Shown here piece by piece: positions 54,339-64,000 of a stretch of 64,000 nucleotides of DNA. The notes under the pieces are model-generated. The model was not told the DNA's origin and made no database searches. It saw nothing but the letters and a program-made list of their open reading frames with translations. Position 1 is the first letter of the stretch, and every line of letters starts with the position of its first letter. Source of the stretch: an uncultured Maribacter sp. (lineage in GTDB: Bacteria; Bacteroidota; Bacteroidia; Flavobacteriales; Flavobacteriaceae); the NCBI RefSeq assembly GCF_947496775.1, contig NZ_CANMDU010000014.1, positions 1 to 64,000 of the forward strand, in the 5' to 3' direction. The position numbers and the translations under genes are program-made.

Positions 54339-55022
54339 CTAAATAGATGATTTTTTTCTCCAATTGATATTAAATAATAATACTAACCGCAAACGATGGT
54401 AACTAATTTTGGGGAAACTTTGAAAAAGATACCCGCATTCTATCTTAAAATTAGGGGTTATTTTATAACCAAGGGAACATTGTATACGGTTTTGATTAAA
54501 AACATTTCCTTTTAAGTTCATTAGAAATTCATCATGAAAACTAGCGTATAAGGCCTTTATAATCGGGTGTGTAAACCGCAGCCTGTACCTAAATCGATTA
54601 TCATATTTTTTGTCACCGCCAGCTTTTGTCCAGCGGTTTTCCAATCTAAATCGGTTTCCTATTTTTAACTTTCTAAAATTATGATTTACGTTAAGTTCTT
54701 CGTAAATAACGTTTTGTTCTGAATTGTAATTTGACCCGACGAAAGTAAAGGGTTCCATATCTACAAAAGCAAAACCAATGGTTGTTTTTAATTTAGATGA
54801 GGGTTGGTAGGTAATTCCTGTTCTAAAGTAAAAATCATGATAACAATTATATAATTTATACGTCCCATAATATGCTTCCGTTGGGATGCTCCATTTATCG
54901 GCAATCCTATGTGATCCAGAAACAATACTCCAGCTTCCGAGATAATCTTCTTTTTTTTCTTGTGCTATACTTTGTAACAAAGAAAGTAAAAGTAAGACAG
55001 AGGTAATTCTCGTAAAACACAT
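54339..55022 (-). CDS. DUF2490 outer-membrane beta-barrel protein
   Basis: 227 aa with a signal peptide ending QSIAQ. LGSWSIVSGSHRIADKWSIP and YYGTYKLYNCYHDFYFRTG, with the later LRLRFTHPI and HRLRLVLLFNINW, fit DUF2490, a barrel of unknown role with about ten strands. Monocistronic between YceI-like and BNR-repeat genes. Confidence 0.86.
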   Translation of the reverse strand: MCFTRITSVLLLLSLLQSIAQEKKEDYLGSWSIVSGSHRIADKWSIPTEAYYGTYKLYNCYHDFYFRTGITYQPSSKLKTTIGFAFVDMEPFTFVGSNYNSEQNVIYEELNVNHNFRKLKIGNRFRLENRWTKAGGDKKYDNRFRYRLRFTHPIIKALYASFHDEFLMNLKGNVFNQNRIQCSLGYKITPNFKIECGYLFQSFPKISYHRLRLVLLFNINWRKKSSI

Positions 55023-55099
55023 TTAGGCCCTATTTTAAAGTAAAAATAGAGCCTAAAGAATAGTTAATACCTGATAAATATCAATTTTTAAACACGTAT

Positions 55100-58000
55100 T
55101 TAGTTTAGAGAAAATGTTTTAATTTCTTTAAAACGTGAAAAATCGGTTTTCTCAATACTTTCTTTGTAGGGTAGCCATTTTTCTTTGAAAAAAGTGTTTG
55201 TCTTTTTCAATGCTTCGGATAGATCTTCTTCCGCAAACCGAATTAGCTTTTTTTCTGTTTCTGTAACTCCTGTTTGTCTGGAAGCGGTATAATATCTAGC
55301 GTAATCTATGCGTTGCATAACGTTTGTTTCGGGATTTCTGGTAATACCTTGTCTTTTATCTTCTTTACCAATATAAAGAGCAATTGTAGAATTTATTTCT
55401 TTTACAATGTCTTTAGAAGCTTTTATTTGTGCTTCGTATTTATCTTTGTCCAAAGCTTTTAATTCTTTCTGAAATTTCTCGGCAATATCTTTGTTCTCTA
55501 CTAACTGTTTAACAGCATTAGTTGCAGTTTGTGTATACGTTTGTATTTTTTTGGACAAGGAATATACTTCATCAATAGAAGTAGCAGAAACTTTAATTCT
55601 TGGGTCCGCTTTTATTTCTATTTGTGTTTCAGCTACTTCATTACCATATTCTATTTTAACATTATAGATGCCGGGTTTTACCCTAGCGCCTTCTTTTTCG
55701 GTTTTCTTTTTTGCTATTTTTCTCGAAGGTCTATCGGCACCTTTTTCATTCATACCCCAATAAATTCTATGAAAACCAGCTTTTTCTGGAGTCTTGTATT
55801 TTAAAGTCCTTATAAGCTCCGTGCCATTGTAAAAAGTAAAACGAATAGAGTCTTTTTTCTGTACACCATCTAATTTTTTCTTTTTCGTATTTACGGAGTC
55901 TTTATCCTTAGTAAGGCTTTCTTCTTTTTTGTCGGTTTTAGGTGTCTTTTTCTTTTTACCTTCTTTAAGAAAATAAGTAATCATTGCACCTTCTTTTTTG
56001 TTTTCGGCATTATAAAGGGCATCGCCACCAAATCTACTACCGGTAGGTTGTTGGTATGCTGCTTGGTAACCTATCGGAGGAGTAAATATTGCAATGTCGT
56101 TTTGCAGAATAGAAGAGTTTTCGGCAATTGCTCGTAATGGGCGAATATCATCTAATACCCATGCAGCACGACCAAAAGTGCCAATAACTAAATCGTGCTC
56201 TCTAGGATGTATTACTAAATCTTTAGTAGATACAGTAGGGAACCCTTCTGTCCATTTTTGCCATTTTTCGCCTGCATTAAAAGAAATGTATAATCCATCA
56301 TCTGTCCCTAAAAATAGCAAGTTGGGATTTTCTATATCTTCCACAATAGAAAGCGTGTAGCTTTCTACATCATTATTGTCTACAATACGCTCCCATGTTT
56401 TTCCGTAATTTTTAGTTCTATAGGCATATGGAGTGTAATTAAATCTACGGTAGTCGTTTGCAATTAATAAGGCTTCTCCTTTATTTTTGTTAGAGGCTTT
56501 TATTTGAGGAACCCAACTTCCCTTAGGTAGACCTTTTATATTTTGAGTAACTTCGGTCCAAGAAGCTCCTCCGTTTTGAGTGTAATGCACGCGCCCATCA
56601 TCTGAAGCAGTCCATAGCATATTGTTTTCTATAGTAGAAGGTTCTATGACCAATAAAGTGCAATGGTTTTCTGCTCCAGTAGCATCCATAGTTAAACCAC
56701 CACTTTCACTTTGTTTTTGTTTTTCTGGGTCATTAGTAGTTAAGTCACCAGAAATTACTTTCCAAGTAAGACCTTTATCTGTGCTTTTATGAACAAACTG
56801 ACTTCCAAAATATACGGTACTATTATCAAAGGGGTCTTGTCCAATAGCTGCATTCCAGTTAAAACGTAATTTAGTTTTTGCATCTGGAGGGGTAGGTCTA
56901 ACAATATAGTTGTTTCCTGTTTTCCAATCATATCTAGAAACATATCCTTGCTGACTCATGGCGTAACCGAATTGAGAATTGTCCTTATCCGGAACAACAT
57001 CAAAACCATCACCAAAAGCAATTTCTTGCCAATAACTATTACGTATTCCTTGTGCTTTCCAAACATAAGCAGGTCCTCTCCAAGAACCATTATCCTGCAT
57101 TCCGCCGTATACATTATATGGGTATTCGTTATCTATATTAATATGATAGAATTGAGCCACAGGTAAATTCCCTATAAAGCGCCACGTTTTTCCACCGTCT
57201 TTGGTTATGTTTAGGCCTCCATCATTACCATCCATCATAAATTGACCATTTGTAGGGTGAATCCACCAGGCATGATGATCAGGGTGTACCCCATTAACTA
57301 CGCCGTATGCTGGCATAAGTTGCGTAAAGTTTTTACCACCATCTTCAGAGACATTTATATAGGTAAAAACAGAATAGATTCTATTTTCATTCTGTGGGTC
57401 GACATAGATTTCGGAATAATAAAATGGCCGGTTGCCAATATCTGTTTTGTCATTAATTTTTTTCCATTTAACACCTCCATCTATAGATTTGTATAAGGCA
57501 TTTTTTTTAGCTTCAATAAGCGCATAAATAACATCTGTTTTTCCGGGAGCTATAGCAATACCTATGCGTCCTAAGTTGCCTTCTGGTAGTCCATCTTCTT
57601 CCGATAATTTTTTCCAGTTTTCTCCGCCATCGTTTGTAATATAAAGCCCGCTACCTTTTCCGCCAGATTTGAAAAACCAAGGGTCTCTTTTGTGTTCCCA
57701 CATAGCAGCAATTAGTTTATTAGGATTATTGGGGTCCATAACCAAATCTGCAGCTCCCGTTTTGTTGTTTACAAATAGGATTCTTTTCCAAGATTTACCA
57801 CCATCCGTGGTTTTATAAACACCTCTCTCTGCGTGCTCACCCCAAGGAGAACCAATGGCGCCAACATAAACCGTATTCGGATTCATTGGGTCAATTTTTA
57901 TTCTATGAATATGGCGTGTTTTTTCTAATCCCATAGATTTCCATGTTTTACCACCATCTAAGGATTTATATATTCCAAAACCACCATTTAAGCTATTTCT

Positions 58001-58327
58001 AGGATTTCCTTCACCTGTACCAGCCCATACAATAGAAGGGTTAGATTGTTGAATAGCAATAGCGCCTATAGAACCTGTAAGTTCTTTTTCAAAGATAGGA
58101 GTCCATTTAATGCCTCCAGAGGTAGATTTCCATAAACCACCAGAGGCTGTTCCGACATACATAATATCCGGATTGTCGAGTACAACATCAATACTAGTAA
58201 CACGCCCGCTCATACCGCCAGGGCCTATATTTCTTGGTTTTAAGTCTTGTACTAGATCCATTTTAAACTCTTGAGAAAAAAGAGTAAAGGAGGCAAAAAG
58301 CATAGAAAAGAATAATAATTTTTTCAT
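55100..58327 (-). CDS. Sortilin/BNR-repeat (YVTN-like) exported protein
   Basis: 1075-aa secreted protein. Signal peptide ending TLFSQ; then a large beta-propeller region built from repeated SxDGGKTW-type (Asp-box) motifs, for example SLDGGKTWKSM, TTDGGKSWKRI, TNDGGENWKKL and SEDGGKNFTQL, up to about residue 760. The remainder is a lysine-rich linker and a FlgD-like or Ig-type segment (AGFHRIYWGMNEKG), followed by a helical tail. Related to VPS10/sortilin and to secreted glycosidase-like proteins; enzymatic activity is not evident. The reading frame is intact. Confidence 0.87.
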   Translation of the reverse strand: MKKLLFFSMLFASFTLFSQEFKMDLVQDLKPRNIGPGGMSGRVTSIDVVLDNPDIMYVGTASGGLWKSTSGGIKWTPIFEKELTGSIGAIAIQQSNPSIVWAGTGEGNPRNSLNGGFGIYKSLDGGKTWKSMGLEKTRHIHRIKIDPMNPNTVYVGAIGSPWGEHAERGVYKTTDGGKSWKRILFVNNKTGAADLVMDPNNPNKLIAAMWEHKRDPWFFKSGGKGSGLYITNDGGENWKKLSEEDGLPEGNLGRIGIAIAPGKTDVIYALIEAKKNALYKSIDGGVKWKKINDKTDIGNRPFYYSEIYVDPQNENRIYSVFTYINVSEDGGKNFTQLMPAYGVVNGVHPDHHAWWIHPTNGQFMMDGNDGGLNITKDGGKTWRFIGNLPVAQFYHINIDNEYPYNVYGGMQDNGSWRGPAYVWKAQGIRNSYWQEIAFGDGFDVVPDKDNSQFGYAMSQQGYVSRYDWKTGNNYIVRPTPPDAKTKLRFNWNAAIGQDPFDNSTVYFGSQFVHKSTDKGLTWKVISGDLTTNDPEKQKQSESGGLTMDATGAENHCTLLVIEPSTIENNMLWTASDDGRVHYTQNGGASWTEVTQNIKGLPKGSWVPQIKASNKNKGEALLIANDYRRFNYTPYAYRTKNYGKTWERIVDNNDVESYTLSIVEDIENPNLLFLGTDDGLYISFNAGEKWQKWTEGFPTVSTKDLVIHPREHDLVIGTFGRAAWVLDDIRPLRAIAENSSILQNDIAIFTPPIGYQAAYQQPTGSRFGGDALYNAENKKEGAMITYFLKEGKKKKTPKTDKKEESLTKDKDSVNTKKKKLDGVQKKDSIRFTFYNGTELIRTLKYKTPEKAGFHRIYWGMNEKGADRPSRKIAKKKTEKEGARVKPGIYNVKIEYGNEVAETQIEIKADPRIKVSATSIDEVYSLSKKIQTYTQTATNAVKQLVENKDIAEKFQKELKALDKDKYEAQIKASKDIVKEINSTIALYIGKEDKRQGITRNPETNVMQRIDYARYYTASRQTGVTETEKKLIRFAEEDLSEALKKTNTFFKEKWLPYKESIEKTDFSRFKEIKTFSLN

Positions 58328-58536
58328 TTATTTTTTATATTAATTAGTCGGTTAAATATACCAAAAAACGAAATAAAAAATTGAGGAAGCGAAAGGTAAT
58401 TTTAAGTGTTAACAAAAAGAATGTATAGAATAAAATACAAGTAAGAAACTACTGGGTGCCACTGTATAACTGTTTTTTATTTTGAGAAAAATTTTAAAGC
58501 AATTGCATATGGATTATCTATTAAGTTTTGGAAGTA

Positions 58537-59112
58537 TTACCAGTTGCCTCTAGTTTTTATGTTCTGAGAGCATAGGTTAATAATTTCTGCAATTCTCTTT
58601 TGTCTGGTTGCTTCTCTTTTAGCCTGGTTTAACCAGTATAAATAACTTTTTCTATAACTGCGACTAAAATTAGAATAATTAGTAAAAGCTTCTTTATTTT
58701 GATTAAATGCAATGCGCAAATCTTTGGGGATTATACCATTTTCCACATTATCTAATACAGTCCAAGAGCCATCTTTTTTGGCTTGCTTTATTTTTGCTAA
58801 CCCGCTTTCATGCATTAAATCATTTTTAATGAGCTTTTTTATATATGTTTTGTTAAGCTTACTCCATACACTTTTCTTTTTTCTAGGACAAAAATACTGT
58901 TGTCTTTTTCCGTCTCCAAGACTCTTTACTGTACTATCTATCCAACCATAGCATAATGCAACTTTTACCGCTTCTTCCCATCGCATGCTTTCCATAGAGT
59001 GGTCTACTTTGTAAAATATTAAATAAATACCTTCCTCGTTAGTATGATTTTTGTGTAGCCATTGTCGCCATTCTTCATCATTTTTAAAGTAAAGTTGAAT
59101 TTTAGTGGTCAT
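58537..59112 (-). CDS. YdeI/OmpD-associated family protein
   Basis: 191 aa cytosolic protein. WRQWLHKNHTNEEGIYLIFYK, WEEAVKVALCYGWIDS, FCPRKKKSVWSKLNK and a C-terminal helical NQAKREATRQKRI are the typical blocks of the YdeI/OmpD (bacteriocin-protection) family. The molecular role is not known. Monocistronic with an AT-rich 145-bp upstream gap. Confidence 0.9.
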   Translation of the reverse strand: MTTKIQLYFKNDEEWRQWLHKNHTNEEGIYLIFYKVDHSMESMRWEEAVKVALCYGWIDSTVKSLGDGKRQQYFCPRKKKSVWSKLNKTYIKKLIKNDLMHESGLAKIKQAKKDGSWTVLDNVENGIIPKDLRIAFNQNKEAFTNYSNFSRSYRKSYLYWLNQAKREATRQKRIAEIINLCSQNIKTRGNW

Positions 59113-59258
59113 GTAGAGGGAATCTTATGTGTATTATTTATGTAAGAGTAATAATGTTAAAAATTTATATTATTTATATAATATTAAGTAAAATAATGTA
59201 AATAATAGAAATATATTAGCAAAATAAATGGCTATTAAATATTTAGAGCAACTATTAG

Positions 59259-61448
59259 TTAAAATAGTAATAGCCCTCTGTTGCGTAACTGTTGAATTGC
59301 TTTGGAGGACCAAAAAAGTTCAAAATTATCATAATCCGCCTCAAAGCTTGTTTTTAAATTAGCAAAAGAAAGAGGTTTGTTTTTTGATATTTTAAGTTTT
59401 GAAAATTGATTAGCAAGCCACTCTCCATGCTCTTTTTCTAAAGAGATAGAATAGGATTCTCTATGCTCATGAAATTGTAATACCACCAATTCTCTAGTAA
59501 CACCTCTTTTAGTTTTAGTGCTATAGCTAAGATTGGGAATAGTGCCTAGCCAATATACTTTTTGCTGAGGTTTTGGAACCTTGGGCAATTCATTCTCCAA
59601 AGAATTATAGATATAATCCGTATGTATGGTAGTTTTCGGGATTTTAAAATCGAACCAATCTTGTAGTGGTAATTCAAAATTTACGCCATGCATAAAATTG
59701 AATAATGATTTCTTTAATCCGTAACTAAATTGAGAATGGTCAATACCCGTATGATCGGTAAATTCTATATCGTTATTTGCAAAGGTAATATCATTATAAT
59801 GTGGTGTAATAGCATAATCTTTTGGATTTATACCCACTGGGCTGTGCGCAGTTAAGGCAAATTGATGCCAAAAACCAGATTGTAAAATCCCAATTTTAAA
59901 CATTTGTCTTACCATTTCTAAACTATCTACAGTTTCTTGGATGGTTTGGGTTGGGTAGCCGTACATTAAATAAGAATGTACCATAATATTGGCTTGGGTA
60001 AAATTACGCGTTACTCTTGCAACTTGTTCAACGGTTACTCCTTTATCTATAAGCCTTAATAGTCGGTCCGACGCAACCTCTAATCCGCCGGATACCGCAA
60101 TGCAACCAGATGCTTGTAATAATAAACAAAGATCTTTGGTGAAGTTTTTTTCAAAACGAATGTTGGTCCACCAAGTGACGGTTAATTTTCTTTTTAGTAT
60201 TTCAATAGCCAAACTTTTCATTAGGGCGGGTGGTGCCGCTTCATCAACAAAATGAAATCCTGTTTCTCCTGTTTGGGCAATAATTTCTTCCATCCGGTCT
60301 ACCAGTATATTGGCAGTTATTGGCTCGTAAAGCTTAATATAGTCTAAAGAAATATCGCAAAATGTACACTTACCCCAGTAACAACCATGCGCCATGGTCA
60401 GCTTATTCCATCTCCCATCACTCCATAGGCTATGCATAGGATTGGCAATTTCAATAACAGAAAGGTATTGGTCTAGTAATAAATCTGAATAATCAGGAGT
60501 TCCTAATTCATTTTGCTTATAATCGGTCTGGTTACAGTTTTTATATACAATTTTTCCGTTCTCTAATAACAAAGTACGTTTATACTCTTTTTTAGAATTA
60601 TCTGTTGTGATACTATTTTTTAAGAGTAATTCTATAGGTAGCTCACCATCATCTAAGGTTATAAAATCAAAAAAAGAAAATACTCTTGTGTCTGTAACCT
60701 GTCGTAGTTCAGTATTTGGGAAGCCACCGCCCATAGCAGTTTTAATACTAGGAAAGTGCGTTTTTATATATTGAGCACAACGAAATGAACTATATAAATT
60801 TCCAGGAAAAGGAACGGAAAAGCATACCATTTTTGGTTTAATCTTTTCTAAAGTATCATCTAAAAGGTCTAAGGTAATAGCATCTATAAAGGTTATTTCT
60901 TGCTGTAGTTCATCATATAACTCGTTAAAATCATTCGCACTCCTACCAAGACTTTCCGCATACCTACTAAATCCAAAATTACCATCAATACATTCGATTA
61001 TAAAATCGGATAAATCTTCTAAAAGAAGTGTGCATAAGTGTTTGGCTTTGTCTTGTAACCCCATACTTCCAAAGGCCCAATCTAAATCATCGAGTTGATC
61101 AAATCGAGAAGCTCTAGGAAGAAAATTATCAGTACAAATAAGCCTTGCAAAGGTTTGATTTTTACCTTGTAAAAAAAGAATTATATCTGCTATATATTTT
61201 AAGTAAGAATCTCTAAGGGTGTATATGCGTTGCGCATTAGCAGAAATGATGGTGTCATTTTCTAAAGCCGTATTAAAAACCAGTTGTAATTTTTCTTTAG
61301 TAAAAAGTTGTAAAATAACCTCCATGCCTAAATCCATTTGGTAGGCAGTTTTGTTTTTAGTATTTAAAAAACCTTTTAAATAGGCAGTTGCAGGATAGGG
61401 CGTATTTAATTGTGTAAATGGGGGAGTAATAAGTAAAATATCTTTCAA
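59259..61448 (-). CDS. B12-binding-domain radical SAM protein
   Basis: 729 aa. The start codon is TTG at 61448. It is needed because the B12-binding domain begins at once (MKDILLITPPFTQLNTPYPA) and the next Met is at residue 38. Radical SAM cluster site HGCYWGKCTFCD is a CX4CX2C arrangement, not the more common CX3CX2C, which appears normal for this subfamily. SAM-binding GGLEVASDRLL and a C-terminal domain of unknown function follow. It contains the N-terminal cobalamin-like Rossmann fold without an obvious DxHxxG motif. Substrate unknown. Confidence 0.88.
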   Translation of the reverse strand: MKDILLITPPFTQLNTPYPATAYLKGFLNTKNKTAYQMDLGMEVILQLFTKEKLQLVFNTALENDTIISANAQRIYTLRDSYLKYIADIILFLQGKNQTFARLICTDNFLPRASRFDQLDDLDWAFGSMGLQDKAKHLCTLLLEDLSDFIIECIDGNFGFSRYAESLGRSANDFNELYDELQQEITFIDAITLDLLDDTLEKIKPKMVCFSVPFPGNLYSSFRCAQYIKTHFPSIKTAMGGGFPNTELRQVTDTRVFSFFDFITLDDGELPIELLLKNSITTDNSKKEYKRTLLLENGKIVYKNCNQTDYKQNELGTPDYSDLLLDQYLSVIEIANPMHSLWSDGRWNKLTMAHGCYWGKCTFCDISLDYIKLYEPITANILVDRMEEIIAQTGETGFHFVDEAAPPALMKSLAIEILKRKLTVTWWTNIRFEKNFTKDLCLLLQASGCIAVSGGLEVASDRLLRLIDKGVTVEQVARVTRNFTQANIMVHSYLMYGYPTQTIQETVDSLEMVRQMFKIGILQSGFWHQFALTAHSPVGINPKDYAITPHYNDITFANNDIEFTDHTGIDHSQFSYGLKKSLFNFMHGVNFELPLQDWFDFKIPKTTIHTDYIYNSLENELPKVPKPQQKVYWLGTIPNLSYSTKTKRGVTRELVVLQFHEHRESYSISLEKEHGEWLANQFSKLKISKNKPLSFANLKTSFEADYDNFELFWSSKAIQQLRNRGLLLF

Positions 61449-61510
61449 ATGCCTATGTTGTTTTTAAACGAGATAAGCGGTAAAGATACTAGAAATTAAA
61501 AAGTAAATAA

Positions 61511-61530
61511 AAAGGGCTTAAAAGCCCTTT
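61511..61530 (-). terminator. Intrinsic terminator of the DUF1080 gene
   Basis: An 8- to 9-bp stem AAAGGGCTT / AAGCCCTTT with a short loop; on the minus strand it runs into TTTTTATTTAC. Confidence 0.8.
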
Positions 61531-61593
61531 AAGAAATAAAAAATAATTCTATAATTCTAGATTTGAATGCTCTGAGATACTTATAGATATTGT

Positions 61594-62463
61594 TCACTTT
61601 AGTTGTTTTGCGAATTTCTTAGGGAGTTTACTAATACTTTTAATTTTTATATTTTTATAAAACACTTCGGCAGCCTCGGATTGAAATTGGATTTTTCCTT
61701 TGGTTAAAGGTGAGGCAACATCCTCTTTGTTATATTCCATAGAATTTTCTAATGCCATAACTACAGTGCCATTTACAATGTGGTAGGCTTTATTTCCTAT
61801 ACAAATGAGCTCTAATCGACTCCAATCGCCATGCGGGTTTTCAAAATTTTTCATTCTTCTACATCGACCGGAAGCACCTGTTTTAAAAGTTTTTAGTTCT
61901 CCTTTTGGGTCATAGAACCAGAATTCTTTTCCATTTTCAGAACGTTTAGTAGCTCTAATTTGCATGCTAACACCGGCTAAAGGAAAGAAATCACCACAAT
62001 CAGTTTCTTGTACCTGCATTTCAGGAGCTTTCATCCAAACATTCCAAAATTGGCCATGAGGCTCTTGAGCATGATATAAAACACCACTATCTCTTTTATC
62101 TTTTAATCGAGGTTCCCATTGTTTGGTTCCCCATTTTACATCGAAAATTAAATGGTAATTTTTGTACTCTTTTTTAGTGCTAAGCCCTCCGTATATTTCG
62201 CCAGTAACTTTAAGGATATTTTCATCGCTTACCGAAAATATTTGTAATGGATCTTTATTTAATCCAACAGGAGTTCCATGCTTGCCATCTCCTTTTTCAT
62301 ACCCCTCTAAATTAACTGTAGTATGGGGTACACCTATAAAAATATCCCATTTACTTAAGTCTTTATCTAAAAGGTCTTCCCAACCTTTTTTGTTTTTTTG
62401 AGCGGTCAGGGAAAAACAAGAAGCCGTAATAACTAAGAATAGAAAAGTGATTTTCGATTTCAT
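61594..62463 (-). CDS. DUF1080 (3-keto-disaccharide hydrolase-like) exported protein
   Basis: 289 aa from ATG 62463, giving a signal peptide ending FSLTAQ; an in-frame start at 62523 would add 20 residues without signal character. The jelly-roll domain includes KGWEDLLDKDLSKWDIFIG, YKNYHLIFDVKWG, DSGVLYHAQEPHGQFWNVWM and GKIQFQSEAAEVFYKNIKIK. The family is a lectin-like or glycoside-processing fold found in many exported proteins. Monocistronic. Confidence 0.88.
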   Translation of the reverse strand: MKSKITFLFLVITASCFSLTAQKNKKGWEDLLDKDLSKWDIFIGVPHTTVNLEGYEKGDGKHGTPVGLNKDPLQIFSVSDENILKVTGEIYGGLSTKKEYKNYHLIFDVKWGTKQWEPRLKDKRDSGVLYHAQEPHGQFWNVWMKAPEMQVQETDCGDFFPLAGVSMQIRATKRSENGKEFWFYDPKGELKTFKTGASGRCRRMKNFENPHGDWSRLELICIGNKAYHIVNGTVVMALENSMEYNKEDVASPLTKGKIQFQSEAAEVFYKNIKIKSISKLPKKFAKQLK

Positions 62464-62799
62464 ACATTTTATTTTAACAGTATATAGATGTGTAGTGTTA
62501 AAAATAAACTTAAAAATCCTCAACTTTTACGATTAATTACGCAAACTACGAAATAACGTAGGTGATAAAGACATTTATTATTCTTTCCTGTACTTTTAAT
62601 TAAAAAAATGTTATTATTTTTTGATAAATCAGGTGGAAAAAAGAAAGAAAATCTTTTAAATTTTAGGTATCTTTAATTAGTATTTATGGTTCTTTTTATT
62701 GCGTAAAGAGAGGATTGTTTTTTTAACGTACTTATTTTAAAAAAAAAAGAACTATTAGAGTTTAAAACCTATAAAATATGCTTTGGCGCATACAGTAGA
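62464..62799. other. Intergenic region without a supported gene
   Basis: Divergent gap between the DUF1080 gene and meaB. It is very AT-rich with long A- and T-runs. A small hairpin CTACG-AAATAA-CGTAG lies at 62546-62561, and TATCTTTA occurs near 62670 as a weak -7-like match. Nothing else was recognised. Confidence 0.5.
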
Positions 62800-63804
62800 A
62801 TGAAAAATTATAAAGCGAAAAGTAGATTAACAGTAGAACAATATATTAATGGAATTTTAGAAGGAAACCGTGTTATTTTATCCAGAGCCATAACGGTGAT
62901 AGAAAGTAATTTAGAGAGTGATAAAATTCTTGCAAAAGAGATTATACAAGGTGTTTTGCCAAATTCTGGAAATTCCATAAGAATTGGTATAACGGGGGTT
63001 CCTGGTGTAGGTAAAAGTACTTTTATAGAGGTATTTGGAAAATATTTGGTGGAAAAAGGGCATAAGGTGGCTATTTTGTCTATAGATCCTAGTAGTCAGC
63101 GCTCCAGAGGTAGTATTCTTGGTGATAAAACAAGAATGGAAGAATTAGCAACTTTAGAAGAAGCCTATATACGTCCTTCTGCTTCAGGAGACACTTTAGG
63201 AGGTGTAGCTAATAAAACAGGAGAAACACTTTTTTTATGTGAAGCAGCTGGTTACGATGTTATTTTAATTGAAACTGTAGGAGTTGGTCAATCAGAAACT
63301 GCCGTGCATGGTATGACAGATTTCTTTTTACTACTTATGCTAGCAGGTGCAGGAGATGAGTTGCAAGGAATTAAGAAAGGAATCATGGAAATGGCAGATA
63401 TGGTCGTTATTAATAAGGCAGATGGAGATAATGTAAGAATGAGTGAGTTGGCTAAAAGGCAATACCAAAATGCATTGCATATTTTTCCTTTGTCAGATTC
63501 TGGATGGAGTCCTAAAGTAAGTACCGCTTCTGCTATTAAAAATATAGGAATTGATTCGGTTTGGGAAACTATCTTAGAGTTTAAGAAATTGGTAGATGAG
63601 AATGGTTATTTTCTAAAAAACAGGAACCAACAGCAAATACAGTGGATGTATAATAATATAAATGAGGAGTTAAAGCATTTATTCTATGGGTCCGATACCA
63701 TTGCCGAGCAATTAAAAGAATTAGAAGAAGCAATTGTTTCTTCTACAATTTCCCCAGTAAAAGCTGCGCAGAATATTATAGAGAAATATAAAGAGACCTT
63801 CTGA
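62800..63804 (+). CDS. meaB: MeaB, methylmalonyl-CoA-mutase-associated GTPase
   Basis: 334-aa G3E-family P-loop GTPase that protects and loads B12 onto acyl-CoA mutases. P-loop GVPGVGKS (66-73), LSIDPSSQRSRGSILGDKTR in part (GSILGDKTRM), SASGDTLGGVANKT, ETVGVGQSE and NKADGDN. The C-terminal dimerisation arm is present. The start at 62800 is supported by length and by agreement with the usual family N-terminus (LTVEQYINGILEGNR). No mutase subunit lies within the window, so it may act on a distant gene. Confidence 0.95.
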   Translation: MKNYKAKSRLTVEQYINGILEGNRVILSRAITVIESNLESDKILAKEIIQGVLPNSGNSIRIGITGVPGVGKSTFIEVFGKYLVEKGHKVAILSIDPSSQRSRGSILGDKTRMEELATLEEAYIRPSASGDTLGGVANKTGETLFLCEAAGYDVILIETVGVGQSETAVHGMTDFFLLLMLAGAGDELQGIKKGIMEMADMVVINKADGDNVRMSELAKRQYQNALHIFPLSDSGWSPKVSTASAIKNIGIDSVWETILEFKKLVDENGYFLKNRNQQQIQWMYNNINEELKHLFYGSDTIAEQLKELEEAIVSSTISPVKAAQNIIEKYKETF

Positions 63805-63863
63805 AGGAGGTAAAAAGAATAAATACTAGCGGCTAGAGCTTTAGCCCGAACCGCTGTATGCAT

Positions 63864-64000
63864 TTAATCTACATGTGTAAATATCTTATTTACAATTGTC
63901 CAATGATTATTAATTTTTGCCAGTGACACATAATCATAATAGTTATAGCCAAGCATAGGAACATGTAACTTTGCCATTGCCATTTTCCCAAGGATATCAA
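63864..64000 (-). CDS. NTF2/lumazine-binding-like protein, C-terminal part (truncated by window edge)
   Basis: The last 44 codons of a minus-strand gene whose start is beyond 64000. The tail reads YNYYDYVSLAKINNHWTIVNKIFTHVD, shown as YYDYVSLAKINNHW and TIVNKIFTHVD. The pattern DYVSLAKINxxWTIVNKIF is typical of the C-terminal strands of nuclear transport factor 2-like (putative lumazine-binding) proteins in Bacteroidota. Convergent with meaB across 60 bp that include a possible weak hairpin. Confidence 0.7.
   Translation of the reverse strand, partial: DILGKMAMAKLHVPMLGYNYYDYVSLAKINNHWTIVNKIFTHVD

Noticed and set aside
55529-55804. Plus-strand ORF with many Phe/Tyr opposite the BNR-repeat gene
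   Set aside because: It is a shadow of the lysine-rich region on the minus strand; similar false ORFs appear at 57242, 56094 and 10078.

Overview
The window is AT-rich, densely coded and lacks tRNA, rRNA and CRISPR. It looks like the chromosome of a marine Flavobacteriaceae (Bacteroidota). Reasons: TonB-dependent receptors with carboxypeptidase-like N-terminal domains and a DUF4249 partner; families typical of the group (DUF3570, DUF4266, 2TM, a LETM1-related protein, head-GIN adhesin, PspC, PadR); Bacteroidota-type promoters (TTTG about 20 nt before TAnnTTTG); and weak A-rich ribosome sites. The genus cannot be fixed from this sequence.

Layout. 1-1758: tyrosine recombinase beside a small zinc-finger protein, an accessory boundary. 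1983-5231: tight four-gene operon of a coiled-coil protein, a protein with a roadblock/LC7-like domain, a Rab/Ras-type small GTPase and a hybrid histidine kinase. 5979-8976: periplasmic thioredoxin, ApbE, DUF4266 lipoprotein and DUF3570 barrel. 9188-11890: transketolase and a small transaldolase/F6P aldolase. 11996-14311: formylglycine-generating enzyme and thioredoxin reductase. 14372-20696 (minus): a murein-peptide recycling pair and a PadR/PspC/adhesin envelope-stress operon whose upstream region holds ten ATTG units. 20830-25976: housekeeping genes ending in OxyR. 26092-26376: a degenerate copy of a dispersed repeat, then a fossil C-terminus of a Dps-like ferritin. 26545-35653: two TonB receptors, a porin, and a Cache domain fused to a pentameric ligand-gated ion-channel-like module. 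35947-43430 (minus): RNA helicase, FAD-dependent dehydrogenase, VOC protein and MetE, with an Lrp regulator divergent from metE. 45243-49698: LytS-like kinase, five tandem 2TM proteins and a LytTR regulator. 49955-64000: LETM1-related protein, RND exporter, YceI, DUF2490, a sortilin-like BNR protein, YdeI, a B12 radical SAM protein, a DUF1080 protein, MeaB and a truncated gene at the right edge.

The most interesting items are the small-GTPase/LC7-like/kinase operon; the Cache-channel fusion coupled to a porin; a family of about 195-bp elements with inverted ends in three copies; the Dps fossil next to OxyR; a recent partial duplication of the 5' end of the FAD-dehydrogenase gene; the 2TM array inside a two-component operon; and the ATTG microsatellite upstream of padR. 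All functions are read from sequence motifs and remembered family features; no database search was run.
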